Part shown: piece by piece, positions 7,132 through 14,307 of the stretch
Layout: the number at the start of each line of letters is the position of its first letter
How positions within the stretch are numbered: position 1 is the first letter of the stretch
Source: CAVPLU01 sp050012535
GTDB lineage: Archaea; Thermoproteota; Bathyarchaeia; 40CM-2-53-6
Direction: 5' to 3'
DNA length: 14,988 bases
Assembly: GCA_050012535.1 (NCBI GenBank)
Contig: JBEKGZ010000029.1
Location: 1 to 14,988 of the forward strand
Made by a program: the position numbers and the translations under genes
The notes under the pieces: generated by a model
Databases searched by the model: none
Told to the model about the DNA's origin: nothing
What the model saw: only the letters and a program-made list of their open reading frames with translations

Positions 7132-8064
7132 TTGGGAAAGGGTAGCGGTTTCGGGAAAGTCATACTCTTCAACGAGCACTTTGTAGTCTACGGTCTTCCC
7201 GCGATAGCTTCAGCAATTGGGGCAAAGACAACGGCGCTGGTTCAGCGACGCGCAGGCTACGGAGTCGAGATCGAGGACGAGAGGCCTGAGACCAAAGGAT
7301 ACAAGGCGGAGAAGGCTGCCCAGCAGAAAGAATCCTTAGAGCTCATGCTGAGGTTCATGAAAATCAACACAGCAAATGACGCGTATCATGTGACTTTGGG
7401 CGGTGACCTGCTCGCTGCGAGCGGAGTTGGGGCAAGCGCTGCTTCATGTGCGGCGATCGCTCGAGCATTTTCTGAAGAACTCCGACTCAACTACTCGGAC
7501 GACAAAGTCAACGAGGTTGCATACGAGGGAGAGAAAGGATACCACGGCACGCCTTCAGGCATCGATAACACCGTCGCAACGTATGGCGGCTTGATCTGGT
7601 ACAAACGAGATGGCCCCTCGCATCTCATGGAACGCATGAGACTGAAGAAGCCTGTAGAGATCGTCATGGGAAACACCGGGCTCGTCGCGGATACGAAAGT
7701 CGTGGTTAGTGGCGTCAAGGAGCGAAGGGGAAAGGAACCGGAGAAATACGGCCAAATCTTCCATGACGCAGAACGGCTTGTCTACGAGGCAAGGAAAGAG
7801 CTTGAGGCATTCAATCTCAAGAAGGTAGGCGAATACATGAATCAGAATCATGCGATGCTTCAGCAGATTGGAGTTTCATGTCCCGAGTTAGAGTTGCTCG
7901 TAGATTTGGCACGCAACAATGGAGCTCTTGGAGCGAAGTTGACTGGGACAGGTAAGGGCGGCTACATGGTCGCGCTGACTCCAACTAAGGTTCTGCAGGA
8001 ACGTGTGGCAAGGGCGATGGAAAAGAAGGGTTTTCAAGCACTGCGTACGACCATTGGGGTCTGA
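7132..8064 (+). CDS. mvk: Mevalonate kinase
   Basis: A 310-residue GHMP-family kinase converting mevalonate and ATP to mevalonate 5-phosphate. Motif 1 is GKVILFNEHFVVYG (8-21) with Lys9. Motif 2, the ATP loop, is ASGVGASAAS (96-105). GTPSGIDNTVATYGG (139-153) holds the catalytic Asp145. Motif 3 is KLTGTGKGGYM (269-279). Two departures from the usual pattern are visible: Asn replaces Gly in the LxGEH motif, and GTGKGG replaces GAGGGG. The start is TTG 7132, after AAGGTG about 9 bases upstream; an in-frame stop at 7108 limits extension. The 108-base gap after Memo holds no gene. Directly followed by the decarboxylase and dehydratase genes for the next pathway steps, which makes mevalonate kinase the natural assignment among GHMP kinases. 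Confidence 0.92.
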   Translation: MGKGSGFGKVILFNEHFVVYGLPAIASAIGAKTTALVQRRAGYGVEIEDERPETKGYKAEKAAQQKESLELMLRFMKINTANDAYHVTLGGDLLAASGVGASAASCAAIARAFSEELRLNYSDDKVNEVAYEGEKGYHGTPSGIDNTVATYGGLIWYKRDGPSHLMERMRLKKPVEIVMGNTGLVADTKVVVSGVKERRGKEPEKYGQIFHDAERLVYEARKELEAFNLKKVGEYMNQNHAMLQQIGVSCPELELLVDLARNNGALGAKLTGTGKGGYMVALTPTKVLQERVARAMEKKGFQALRTTIGV

Positions 8065-8102
8065 GGCCTAGCAGACACACAACTCATTCTAGGTGAATGA
8101 GA

Positions 8103-9380
8103 ATGGAGTTAGCGAAGTTAGTCAAGGTTCTAGACGCAAAGGGTATGTTGACCAGAATCAGCAAGCCTGTTGATCCGAAATATGAAGTCTCGACGTTGAT
8201 GAAGATGCTTGACGGGCACGCTTTGCTCTTCGATCACGTGAAAGGTTCCGCTATGTCGGTGATCGCGAACATTTGTTCCACGCGGGATCTCGTTGCCACA
8301 GGATTGGGAATCCGCAGGGAGGAGCTCATCGCGAAACTCGCAGATGCGATAGACCATCCCAAGAAGGCGCTAGTGATGGATGCTCAAGGATATCATGAGG
8401 TGGGCGCGGATCTCAGTAAGCTGCCCATCTTGACGCATTACACGAAGGATGCGGGCCCATACATTTCATCCGGAGTAATCGCAAGTGGCGACAAGGAGTA
8501 CGGCGTCAATCTGTCTTATCATCGCGCCGAGGTTCTGGGGAAAGACAAACTCGTCCTTCGGATCCTCCAGAGGCATTTCGACACGTACATTCAACGTGGG
8601 CTCAAAGAGTTCGCGATTTGCATCTCTTCACCGGTGCAGATCTTGGTGGCCGCAGCTATCTCTGTCGAGGCAGGGATCAGTGAAGCCGACATAGCCAACG
8701 CATTGGAGGAGACTCCGCTTCTAAGACTCGAGGGTCACTTGGTGCCACCGTGCGACATTGTGATCTTGGCAGAGCTGACCGGCGAACTACATGACGAGGG
8801 GCCTTTCCTCGATCTGACTGAGACATTCGACATTATTCGAAAACAGAGAGTTGCCAAGGTAAAGAAGATCTACATGAGAAAGGATGCGGCGTATCAGGCT
8901 TTGCTCCCGGGTGGGCTTGAGCATAAGGTGCTGATGGGCATGCCGCGTGAACCCACGATCTACAGGGAAGTCGCGAAGGTCTGCGATGTCAAAGATGTAC
9001 TGGTTACCCCAGGCGGGTGTTCTTGGCTTCACGGAGCAGTGAGCATACACAAAAAGTATCCAGATGATGGCCGGAAGGCCATCGAGGCGGCGTTCAAGGG
9101 CCACAAATCCATGAAACACGTCTTCGTAGTTGACGACGACATAAACATCCACGACCCAACCGACATCGAGTGGGCAATGGCAACGCGTTTCCAAGCCGAC
9201 AAGAACATGATTACTTTTAGAGAGAAGGGCTCGTCACTAGATCCTTCATCGGACATGGAAACGCAGATGACGTGCAAAGCCGGGTTCGACCTCACGATTC
9301 CTGAGGGCGGAAAGAAGGAATTCAAACGACCCACCTTGCCGATGAAACTGAACTTAGACGACTACGTCTCGCACAAGTAG
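8103..9380 (+). CDS. UbiD-family trans-anhydromevalonate 5-phosphate decarboxylase
   Basis: A UbiD-family enzyme of 425 residues. In the archaeal mevalonate pathway this protein uses prenylated FMN to decarboxylate trans-anhydromevalonate 5-phosphate to isopentenyl phosphate. Family signs, numbered from ATG 8103: YGVNLSYHRAEVLGK with the conserved arginine near 141, the acidic pair in AELTGELHDEGPF (about 223-235), and VDDDINIHDPTDIEWAMATR (343-362), the UbiD C-terminal signature. The start is set by AGGTGA at 8091-8096: it lies six bases before ATG 8103 but directly abuts ATG 8097, so 8103 is preferred. The gene sits 38 bases after mevalonate kinase and 19 bases before the dehydratase large subunit, which picks out this role among UbiD homologues. 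A UbiX-type flavin prenyltransferase is required but is not in the window. Confidence 0.9.
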   Translation: MELAKLVKVLDAKGMLTRISKPVDPKYEVSTLMKMLDGHALLFDHVKGSAMSVIANICSTRDLVATGLGIRREELIAKLADAIDHPKKALVMDAQGYHEVGADLSKLPILTHYTKDAGPYISSGVIASGDKEYGVNLSYHRAEVLGKDKLVLRILQRHFDTYIQRGLKEFAICISSPVQILVAAAISVEAGISEADIANALEETPLLRLEGHLVPPCDIVILAELTGELHDEGPFLDLTETFDIIRKQRVAKVKKIYMRKDAAYQALLPGGLEHKVLMGMPREPTIYREVAKVCDVKDVLVTPGGCSWLHGAVSIHKKYPDDGRKAIEAAFKGHKSMKHVFVVDDDINIHDPTDIEWAMATRFQADKNMITFREKGSSLDPSSDMETQMTCKAGFDLTIPEGGKKEFKRPTLPMKLNLDDYVSHK

Positions 9381-9399
9381 ACCGGAGCTGAGGTAATCG

Positions 9400-10587
9400 A
9401 TGCATCTTACGAATCTTGAAGAACGAATGTTGTCAGGTGAGAACGGTGAAGTCATGGGGCGCATGTTCCGTCTACTCGTTCGACTCGGCGAAATCTACGG
9501 TGCGGACCGAATGATTCCAGTCAACTCATCCCAGGTCGCCGGAGTTTCGTACAAATCAATTGGCGACCCAGGTATCGAGTTCCTCGAAGACTACGCCTCG
9601 AAGAATGCGAAGGTGAAGGTTGTCACATTCCTGAATCCGGCAGGGATGGACATTGAAGATTGGCAGAAGCTCAACATACCGCCGGGCTTCGCTGAGAAAC
9701 AGCTGCGCATCATGAACGCTTTCAAGAAGATGGGCATAGTAGTGAGCGCAACTTGCACGCCGTACCTGGCTGGAAATCTTCCGAGGTTCAGGGAACACAT
9801 CGCCTGGTCCGAATCATCGGCTATCTCATTCTCCAATTCGGTGATTGGCGCAAGAACCAACAGGGAGGGAGGGCCTTCAGCCCTCGCAGCTGCACTGTGC
9901 GGCGTCACCCCGAACTACGGCCTTCACTTGGACGAGAACAGAAAGCCGCAGATGCTCGTCGAGGTGAACGCCAGGCTCGAAGACAGCGCGGACTTTGGAG
10001 CGCTTGGATACGTTGTCGGAAAACAGGCAAAGAACAGAATACCATACTTCAAGGGCATCAAGGAGGCGGATACAGATCAACTGAAAGCGCTTGGTGCTGC
10101 GATGGCGGCCTCAGGCGCAGTTGCTCTCTACCACGTTGAAGACATGACCCCTGAGGCTCACTTGATGAACACAAACGGTCTGGAGAAATTGTCGGTCAGC
10201 GACAAGGACGTTAACGAGACATTCGCCAAACTCACCACTGGGAAGGAACCAGACATAATCATTCTTGGCTGTCCGCACTCGTCGCTCAAGGAGATAATGA
10301 TGGTTTCACGAAAGCTAGAGGGGAAGAAGTTGAACAAACCTCTGTGGATATGTACCTCGAGAATGGTCAAGGAAGCCGCCAACCGGATGGGTTTCACTCA
10401 GATAATCGAGACTGCTGGTGGGAAAGTTGTGGCCGACACTTGCATGGTTGTTTCACCGATAGAGGATATGGGATACAAGACAACAGCCGTGAACTCGGGA
10501 AAGGCGGCAAACTACCTGCCCGGCTTCTGCAAGCAGAGCGTGATCTTCGGCAGACTCGATAACATACTCGAAAAGGTGACCGTGTAG
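9400..10587 (+). CDS. Phosphomevalonate dehydratase large subunit (aconitase X catalytic subunit)
   Basis: A 395-residue aconitase X large subunit. With the small subunit encoded next it dehydrates mevalonate 5-phosphate to trans-anhydromevalonate 5-phosphate using an iron-sulfur cluster. Conserved segments are MHLTNLEERMLSGENG (1-16), IPVNSSQVAGVSYKSIGD (39-56), VVSATCTPYLAGN (114-126), SNSVIGARTNREGGPSALA (145-163), ILGCPHSSLKE (288-298), and VADTCMVVSPI (344-354). Candidate cluster ligands are Cys119, Cys348 and Cys377 (PGFCKQ); this assignment is by position in conserved motifs. ATG 9400 has GAGGT five bases upstream. The gene order, between the UbiD decarboxylase and the small subunit, supports phosphomevalonate dehydratase instead of the hydroxyproline-pathway aconitase X enzymes. 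Confidence 0.92.
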   Translation: MHLTNLEERMLSGENGEVMGRMFRLLVRLGEIYGADRMIPVNSSQVAGVSYKSIGDPGIEFLEDYASKNAKVKVVTFLNPAGMDIEDWQKLNIPPGFAEKQLRIMNAFKKMGIVVSATCTPYLAGNLPRFREHIAWSESSAISFSNSVIGARTNREGGPSALAAALCGVTPNYGLHLDENRKPQMLVEVNARLEDSADFGALGYVVGKQAKNRIPYFKGIKEADTDQLKALGAAMAASGAVALYHVEDMTPEAHLMNTNGLEKLSVSDKDVNETFAKLTTGKEPDIIILGCPHSSLKEIMMVSRKLEGKKLNKPLWICTSRMVKEAANRMGFTQIIETAGGKVVADTCMVVSPIEDMGYKTTAVNSGKAANYLPGFCKQSVIFGRLDNILEKVTV

Positions 10588-10608
10588 GCTAGCACGAGGT
10601 GGCAGATT

Positions 10609-11013
10609 GTGGAAGTGTTGAAAGGAAGAACGATAAGCCCTGGCAAAGTGGAAGGAGAGACACTGGTCTCAAGAGAACCGATCGGATTCTACGGCGGGGT
10701 CGACGCAAAGACAGGCATCTTCATCGAAAAAGGCCACGAGCTTGAGGGCCAGTCCGTCAAAGGAAAGATCCTAGTCTTCCCTTGCGGAAAAGGCTCGACC
10801 GTAGGCTCCTACGTCATCTACGGACTCGCCAAGAATAATCAAGCTCCTCTGGCAATCGTGAACAAGGAAACCGAGACGATCGTCGCCACAGGCGTCATAC
10901 TAGCGGGCATACCGTGCGTTGACCAGATTCCTGTCGAGAAGATCTCCAACGGTGACCATTTGATAGTTGACGCATCGACAGGAACGGTTTCAATCACTAA
11001 GAAGAGTCAGTAG
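10609..11013 (+). CDS. Phosphomevalonate dehydratase small subunit (aconitase X swivel domain, DUF126)
   Basis: A 134-residue protein with the swivelling-domain fold that closes over the large subunit. VLKGRTISPGKVEGETLVS (3-21) is the usual opening. VFPCGKGSTVGSYVIYGLA (56-74) is the family signature with conserved Ser63, and ILAGIPCVDQI follows. It is encoded separately, as expected in archaea; many bacterial aconitase X proteins have the two parts fused. Start is GTG 10609, with GAGGTGG about 8 bases upstream and 21 bases after the large subunit stop, so the two are almost surely translated from one mRNA. Confidence 0.92.
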   Translation: MEVLKGRTISPGKVEGETLVSREPIGFYGGVDAKTGIFIEKGHELEGQSVKGKILVFPCGKGSTVGSYVIYGLAKNNQAPLAIVNKETETIVATGVILAGIPCVDQIPVEKISNGDHLIVDASTGTVSITKKSQ

Positions 11014-11068
11014 CGTCGTTTCATACTAGTAGATGAAGGCAGAAGAAATCTATTGGGAATGAACTGTC

Positions 11069-12142
11069 TTGGTAAGTGAAACAATCGAACGGAAAAAAAG
11101 CCACATCAAGACCGCGCTTAGCCGTGATGTCCAAGCGCATGTGAGCACGGGATTCGATGACGTATCACTAGTGCACAATGCCCTTCCCGAGCTTGACCGC
11201 GATGAGATCGATCTTTCCTGCGAGTTGCTTGGCCATAAACTCGGGGCTCCCGTCATTATCGAATCCATGACTGGCGGTACGCCGATTGCCGCCAAGATCA
11301 ATGCGACCCTGGGTAGAATGGCGGAAGAGCTACAGATCCCGATGGGCGTCGGCAGCCAGAGAGCAGCGATCGATGATCCGAAACTCGCCTACACATTCAA
11401 AGTAGCCAGAGAGAGCGCGCCTTCAGCTTTGCTTCTAGCGAACCTGGGCTGCCCGCAGATTATCAAAGAAGACGGAATGGAGCGCGCTGTAGCTGCCGTT
11501 GAGATGATCAAGGCTGATGCATTGCTCATTCACTTGAACGCGCTTCAGGAGTCAGTTCAGTTTGAAGGTCAAACACGCTTCAGAGGTGCACTTGGAAGGA
11601 TCCGAGAACTCTCCACTAAGTTGAGCGTTCCAGTTTTGGTCAAGGAGACTGGTGCCGGGGTTTCGCGCGAGACAGCTGTCTCGGTTGAGCGGGCTGGAGT
11701 GAAGGGTATCGATGTTGCCGGTCTAGGAGGGACAAGCTGGGCAGCTGTGGAGTATCATCGTGCAAGAGAGAAACGTCGCGCACGTCAAGCTCACCTAGGA
11801 TTAGCGTTCTGGGATTGGGGAATTCCGACCGCTGCGAGTGTCGTGGAGGTCGCTAGGTCAACGAAGGTGAAGATAATTGCTTCCGGAGGCGTGCGTAACG
11901 GCCTTCACATCGCCAAGGCGATCGCACTAGGCGCCCACTACGGAGGACTGGCAATGCCGCTTCTGCAATCCGTATCCAAAGGCCACAAGGAAACAAAGGA
12001 GAATCTTCTATCAGTCATCGACGAGCTGAGAACAGCGATGTTTCTAACTGGCTCCATGAACCTAGAGCAACTACACAAGTGCTCTGTCACAATCACGGGC
12101 AAGACGCGCGAATGGTTGATAGCGAGAGGGCTACTATCTTAG
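11069..12142 (+). CDS. fni: Type 2 isopentenyl-diphosphate delta-isomerase
   Basis: A 357-residue FMN-dependent enzyme that interconverts IPP and DMAPP; reduced FMN, NADPH and Mg are typical requirements. RKKSHIK (8-14) binds the substrate diphosphate. ESMTGGT (65-71), GVGSQRAAI (93-101) and HLNALQES (155-162) follow, with Asn157, Gln160 and Glu161 in the metal-binding and catalytic positions. VKETGAGVS (191-199), VAGLGGTSW (216-224) and ASGGVRNGLHIAKAIALGA (271-289) bind FMN. The stretch after the NxxQE motif reads QFEGQ where the family usually has QPEGD. TTG 11069 is the likely start; the site ahead of it is weak (GGGA). The 55-base gap before it may contain an internal promoter (TTTCATACTAG), but this is uncertain. 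Confidence 0.93.
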   Translation: MVSETIERKKSHIKTALSRDVQAHVSTGFDDVSLVHNALPELDRDEIDLSCELLGHKLGAPVIIESMTGGTPIAAKINATLGRMAEELQIPMGVGSQRAAIDDPKLAYTFKVARESAPSALLLANLGCPQIIKEDGMERAVAAVEMIKADALLIHLNALQESVQFEGQTRFRGALGRIRELSTKLSVPVLVKETGAGVSRETAVSVERAGVKGIDVAGLGGTSWAAVEYHRAREKRRARQAHLGLAFWDWGIPTAASVVEVARSTKVKIIASGGVRNGLHIAKAIALGAHYGGLAMPLLQSVSKGHKETKENLLSVIDELRTAMFLTGSMNLEQLHKCSVTITGKTREWLIARGLLS

Positions 12143-12196
12143 GACGCACCGGCATCCAGTCAGCCTCAGAGGTCGCCTAGCGACAAGTTGCGAGTC

Positions 12197-12364
12197 TTAC
12201 GCTTCCTTCGGAAGTTCAAGAGGTTTCGCGCTAGCAATCCGATACTCACAAGTTTGGCAGTTCAACTCGTCAATTCTAGCGTTGAAAAGCGTGCACCACT
12301 CCCATGCATCCTTGCCGATGCGCAGCTTCGTCCGCTGGATGCACGGGTGGGTCTTCTCGGCCAT
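12197..12364 (-). CDS. Small four-cysteine protein, possible zinc-binding
   Basis: A 55-residue frame with ATG at 12364-12362 and TAA at 12199-12197. Cysteines fall at 8, 24, 36 and 39, the last two as CQTC, with a charged and aromatic middle (DAWEWCTLFNARIDELN). Four spaced cysteines ending in CxxC suggest a single structural zinc site. A TATA-like TTTATC lies about 30 bases before the ATG, and there is no strong ribosome-binding site, which together fit a leaderless mRNA. It fills the gap between the isomerase and HMG-CoA reductase genes and is transcribed away from the reductase. I do not recognise the family. It is too short for firm judgement by composition alone, but the regular cysteine pattern makes chance less likely. 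Confidence 0.55.
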   Translation of the reverse strand: MAEKTHPCIQRTKLRIGKDAWEWCTLFNARIDELNCQTCEYRIASAKPLELPKEA

Positions 12365-12390
12365 GGTCTTCCGGGTATACCATTGGTTCG

Positions 12391-12399
12391 GGATAAACC
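12391..12399 (-). promoter_or_regulatory. TATA-like box for the four-cysteine protein
   Basis: The minus strand reads GGTTTATCC centred about 31 bases before the ATG at 12364. That distance places transcription start at or next to the start codon. Confidence 0.3.
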
Positions 12400-12409
12400 T
12401 AAGCCTCTG

Positions 12410-12420
12410 GGTTGATATAG
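12410..12420 (+). promoter_or_regulatory. TATA-like box for HMG-CoA reductase
   Basis: GGTTGATATAG lies about 51 bases before the TTG start, giving a leader of about 25 bases that contains the GAGAGG ribosome-binding site. It suggests the reductase is transcribed apart from the upstream cluster. Confidence 0.35.
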
Positions 12421-12466
12421 GCTCACCAGCTTTAGGTCGCTTTCACGCCTTTGTGAGAGGACCTTC

Positions 12467-13735
12467 TTGGTGCCCTCTGAGTTTGCCGGATTCTACAAGC
12501 TGACGCCTGAGGAGAGACTTCGTTTCGTGGGCGAGTTCGCTCATTTGGACAGGACGGAGTTGGATATCCTTGCGGCATCTAGTGCATTGAAGATGGACAC
12601 TGCCAACCATATGATCGAGAATGCAGTCGGTGTCATGCCGGTACCCTTTGGAATTGCGATGAATTTCCTGATCAACGGGAAGGACCGCCTGATACCTATG
12701 GCGATCGAGGAGCCATCAGTGGTCGCCGGTGCAAGCCACGCGGCCAAGATGGCTCGGTCCAAGGGTGGATTCCTAACATCAAGCACGAGGCCCGTAATGA
12801 TTGGACAGATCCAAGTCGTCGGTTGTGTTGACCCGGAGAAAGCGCGTGCATCCATTCTTGCGTCCACGGAAGAGATCCTGAAAAAAGCGAACGAGCAGGA
12901 CCCAATCCTTGTTTCGAAGGGCGGTGGGGCCATCGCGTTGGAAGCGAAGGTCATTCACACGATCATCGGTCCTATGGTCATTGCGGAGCTCTTGGTGGAT
13001 TGTGGGGATGCAATGGGCGCTAATGCCGTCAACACGATGGCGGAAGCGGTCGCGCCACTTGTCGAAAGGATAGCCAGAGGTCACGTCTATCTCAGGATTT
13101 TGTCAAACTTGGCCGACAGGAGGCTTGCTCGGGCTCATGTCACGGTAGCGAAGGAAGATCTTGGCGGTCCGGAGGTTGTGGACGGAATAATCAACGCGTA
13201 CGCTTTCGCAGCCGCCGATCCATACCGTTGCACAACGCACAACAAGGGAGTAATGAACGGTGTCACTGCAGTAGTATTGGCTACTGGAAACGATACACGA
13301 GCAGTTGAGGCTGGAGCGCACGCCTACGCGTCTCGATCAGGACGATACAGCCCGTTGACCCATTGGCGCAAAGACGCGAAGGGTGACCTTGTTGGAGAAG
13401 TCGAGTTGCCAATGGCGGTAGGACTGATTGGAGGCGCGACGGCAGTTCATCCAATCGCAAAGATCGCCGTCAAGATTCTTGGAGTTAAATCAGCTCGTGA
13501 GCTAGCTGAGATAATCGCTGCAGTCGGCCTTTGCCAGAACCTAGCGGCCTTGCGTGCACTGGCTGCAGAAGGAATCCAACATGGCCACATGCGCCTTCAT
13601 GCGAGAAACGTGGCGACCACGGCAGGAGCGGCCGGGGATATTGTAGACAAGATAGCTGAGAAAATGATCGAGGAGAAGAAGATCAGAATCGATAGGGCCA
13701 AAGAGCTGTTGGCCGAATATTCAAAAACAGCTTAG
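12467..13735 (+). CDS. HMG-CoA reductase, class II
   Basis: A 422-residue enzyme that reduces 3-hydroxy-3-methylglutaryl-CoA to mevalonate (or the reverse in catabolic relatives). The sequence is of class II (bacterial type): NAVGVMPVPFGIAMNFLING (52-71), EEPSVVAG (81-88) with catalytic Glu82, DAMGANAVNTM (181-191) in the dinucleotide-binding region, HNKGVMNG (258-265) with Lys260, ATGNDTRAVEAGAHAY (272-287) with Asp276, and GIQHGHMRLHARN (369-381) with His374 near the mobile C-terminal flap. These match the catalytic set of the Pseudomonas mevalonii enzyme. The start is TTG 12467, or GTG 12470 right after it; GAGAGG lies 6 and 9 bases ahead. Being beside the rest of the pathway, it should work in the biosynthetic direction. 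Its 3' end overlaps that of the convergent gene by three bases. Confidence 0.94.
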   Translation: MVPSEFAGFYKLTPEERLRFVGEFAHLDRTELDILAASSALKMDTANHMIENAVGVMPVPFGIAMNFLINGKDRLIPMAIEEPSVVAGASHAAKMARSKGGFLTSSTRPVMIGQIQVVGCVDPEKARASILASTEEILKKANEQDPILVSKGGGAIALEAKVIHTIIGPMVIAELLVDCGDAMGANAVNTMAEAVAPLVERIARGHVYLRILSNLADRRLARAHVTVAKEDLGGPEVVDGIINAYAFAAADPYRCTTHNKGVMNGVTAVVLATGNDTRAVEAGAHAYASRSGRYSPLTHWRKDAKGDLVGEVELPMAVGLIGGATAVHPIAKIAVKILGVKSARELAEIIAAVGLCQNLAALRALAAEGIQHGHMRLHARNVATTAGAAGDIVDKIAEKMIEEKKIRIDRAKELLAEYSKTA

Positions 13736-14301
13736 ATTCTTTCAATGAGTGCAATTGATTCCATATGCTTGATCTTCGGAACCGCGTCTTTCTCCATCCA
13801 GTCCGAGACACTGTCATAGATCTTCTGATAGTATTTCTTTGTTGAATGTCTCACCAAACCGAGCCTTTCCATCCTTCTGACGTACCTCCACTTCATGCTT
13901 CTCGAGATCTCGTCGCCGAGGACTTTGTCAAGATCCATTTTCTTGAAGACTCTGGGGAGGCGGACAAAGGCTCCGATTATCTCCTTGGGAAAGGCGGTCA
14001 AGCTCTCCTTCGACAGTTTTCGCTTACCCCTGGCTCTGATGAGGTGCACACTTTCCCTCGCCCTTTTCATTCTATCTCGCCTTGTTCTGTTCCTGCTAGA
14101 CACAGGGCATGCGTAAAAACATTCTTCGCCCTCTCCCGGGCTGCTTTGAGAGTAGCCAATCCGCTCTGTGAGGTCACTCTGCGAAGTGATCTTTCCACCG
14201 AGTCTACAAAGCTTAAACGGTCGGCATCTCGTGCAAGCATTCGTTGTCCTCGAGCTGTTCCGTGTGAACTGAAGGCAGACGACTGCTCTCCTTCCACACA
14301 T
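13732..14301 (-). CDS. Cysteine-rich basic protein of unknown function
   Basis: A 189-residue frame starting at ATG 14301, six bases after the UppP stop. The N-terminal third has six cysteines: Cys9, Cys23-x2-Cys26-x5-Cys32, and Cys61-x3-Cys65, so metal binding is possible. A strongly basic stretch follows (SSRNRTRRDRMKRARE, 68-83). The C-terminal half is helical; KWRYVRRMERLGLV and the following STKKYYQKI look like the end of a winged-helix DNA-binding domain, but this is a guess from pattern. A shorter start at Met78 (14070) would remove all cysteines and has only a weak site; the cysteine pattern argues for the longer form. I do not recognise the family. It is probably co-transcribed with uppP. 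Confidence 0.55.
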   Translation of the reverse strand: MCGRRAVVCLQFTRNSSRTTNACTRCRPFKLCRLGGKITSQSDLTERIGYSQSSPGEGEECFYACPVSSRNRTRRDRMKRARESVHLIRARGKRKLSKESLTAFPKEIIGAFVRLPRVFKKMDLDKVLGDEISRSMKWRYVRRMERLGLVRHSTKKYYQKIYDSVSDWMEKDAVPKIKHMESIALIERI

Positions 14302-14307
14302 TCCATC

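Noticed and set aside
14067..14306. 79-codon minus-strand frame starting right after uppP
   Set aside because: It overlaps the longer cysteine-rich frame and lacks any motif. The start context is similar, so this choice is not absolute.
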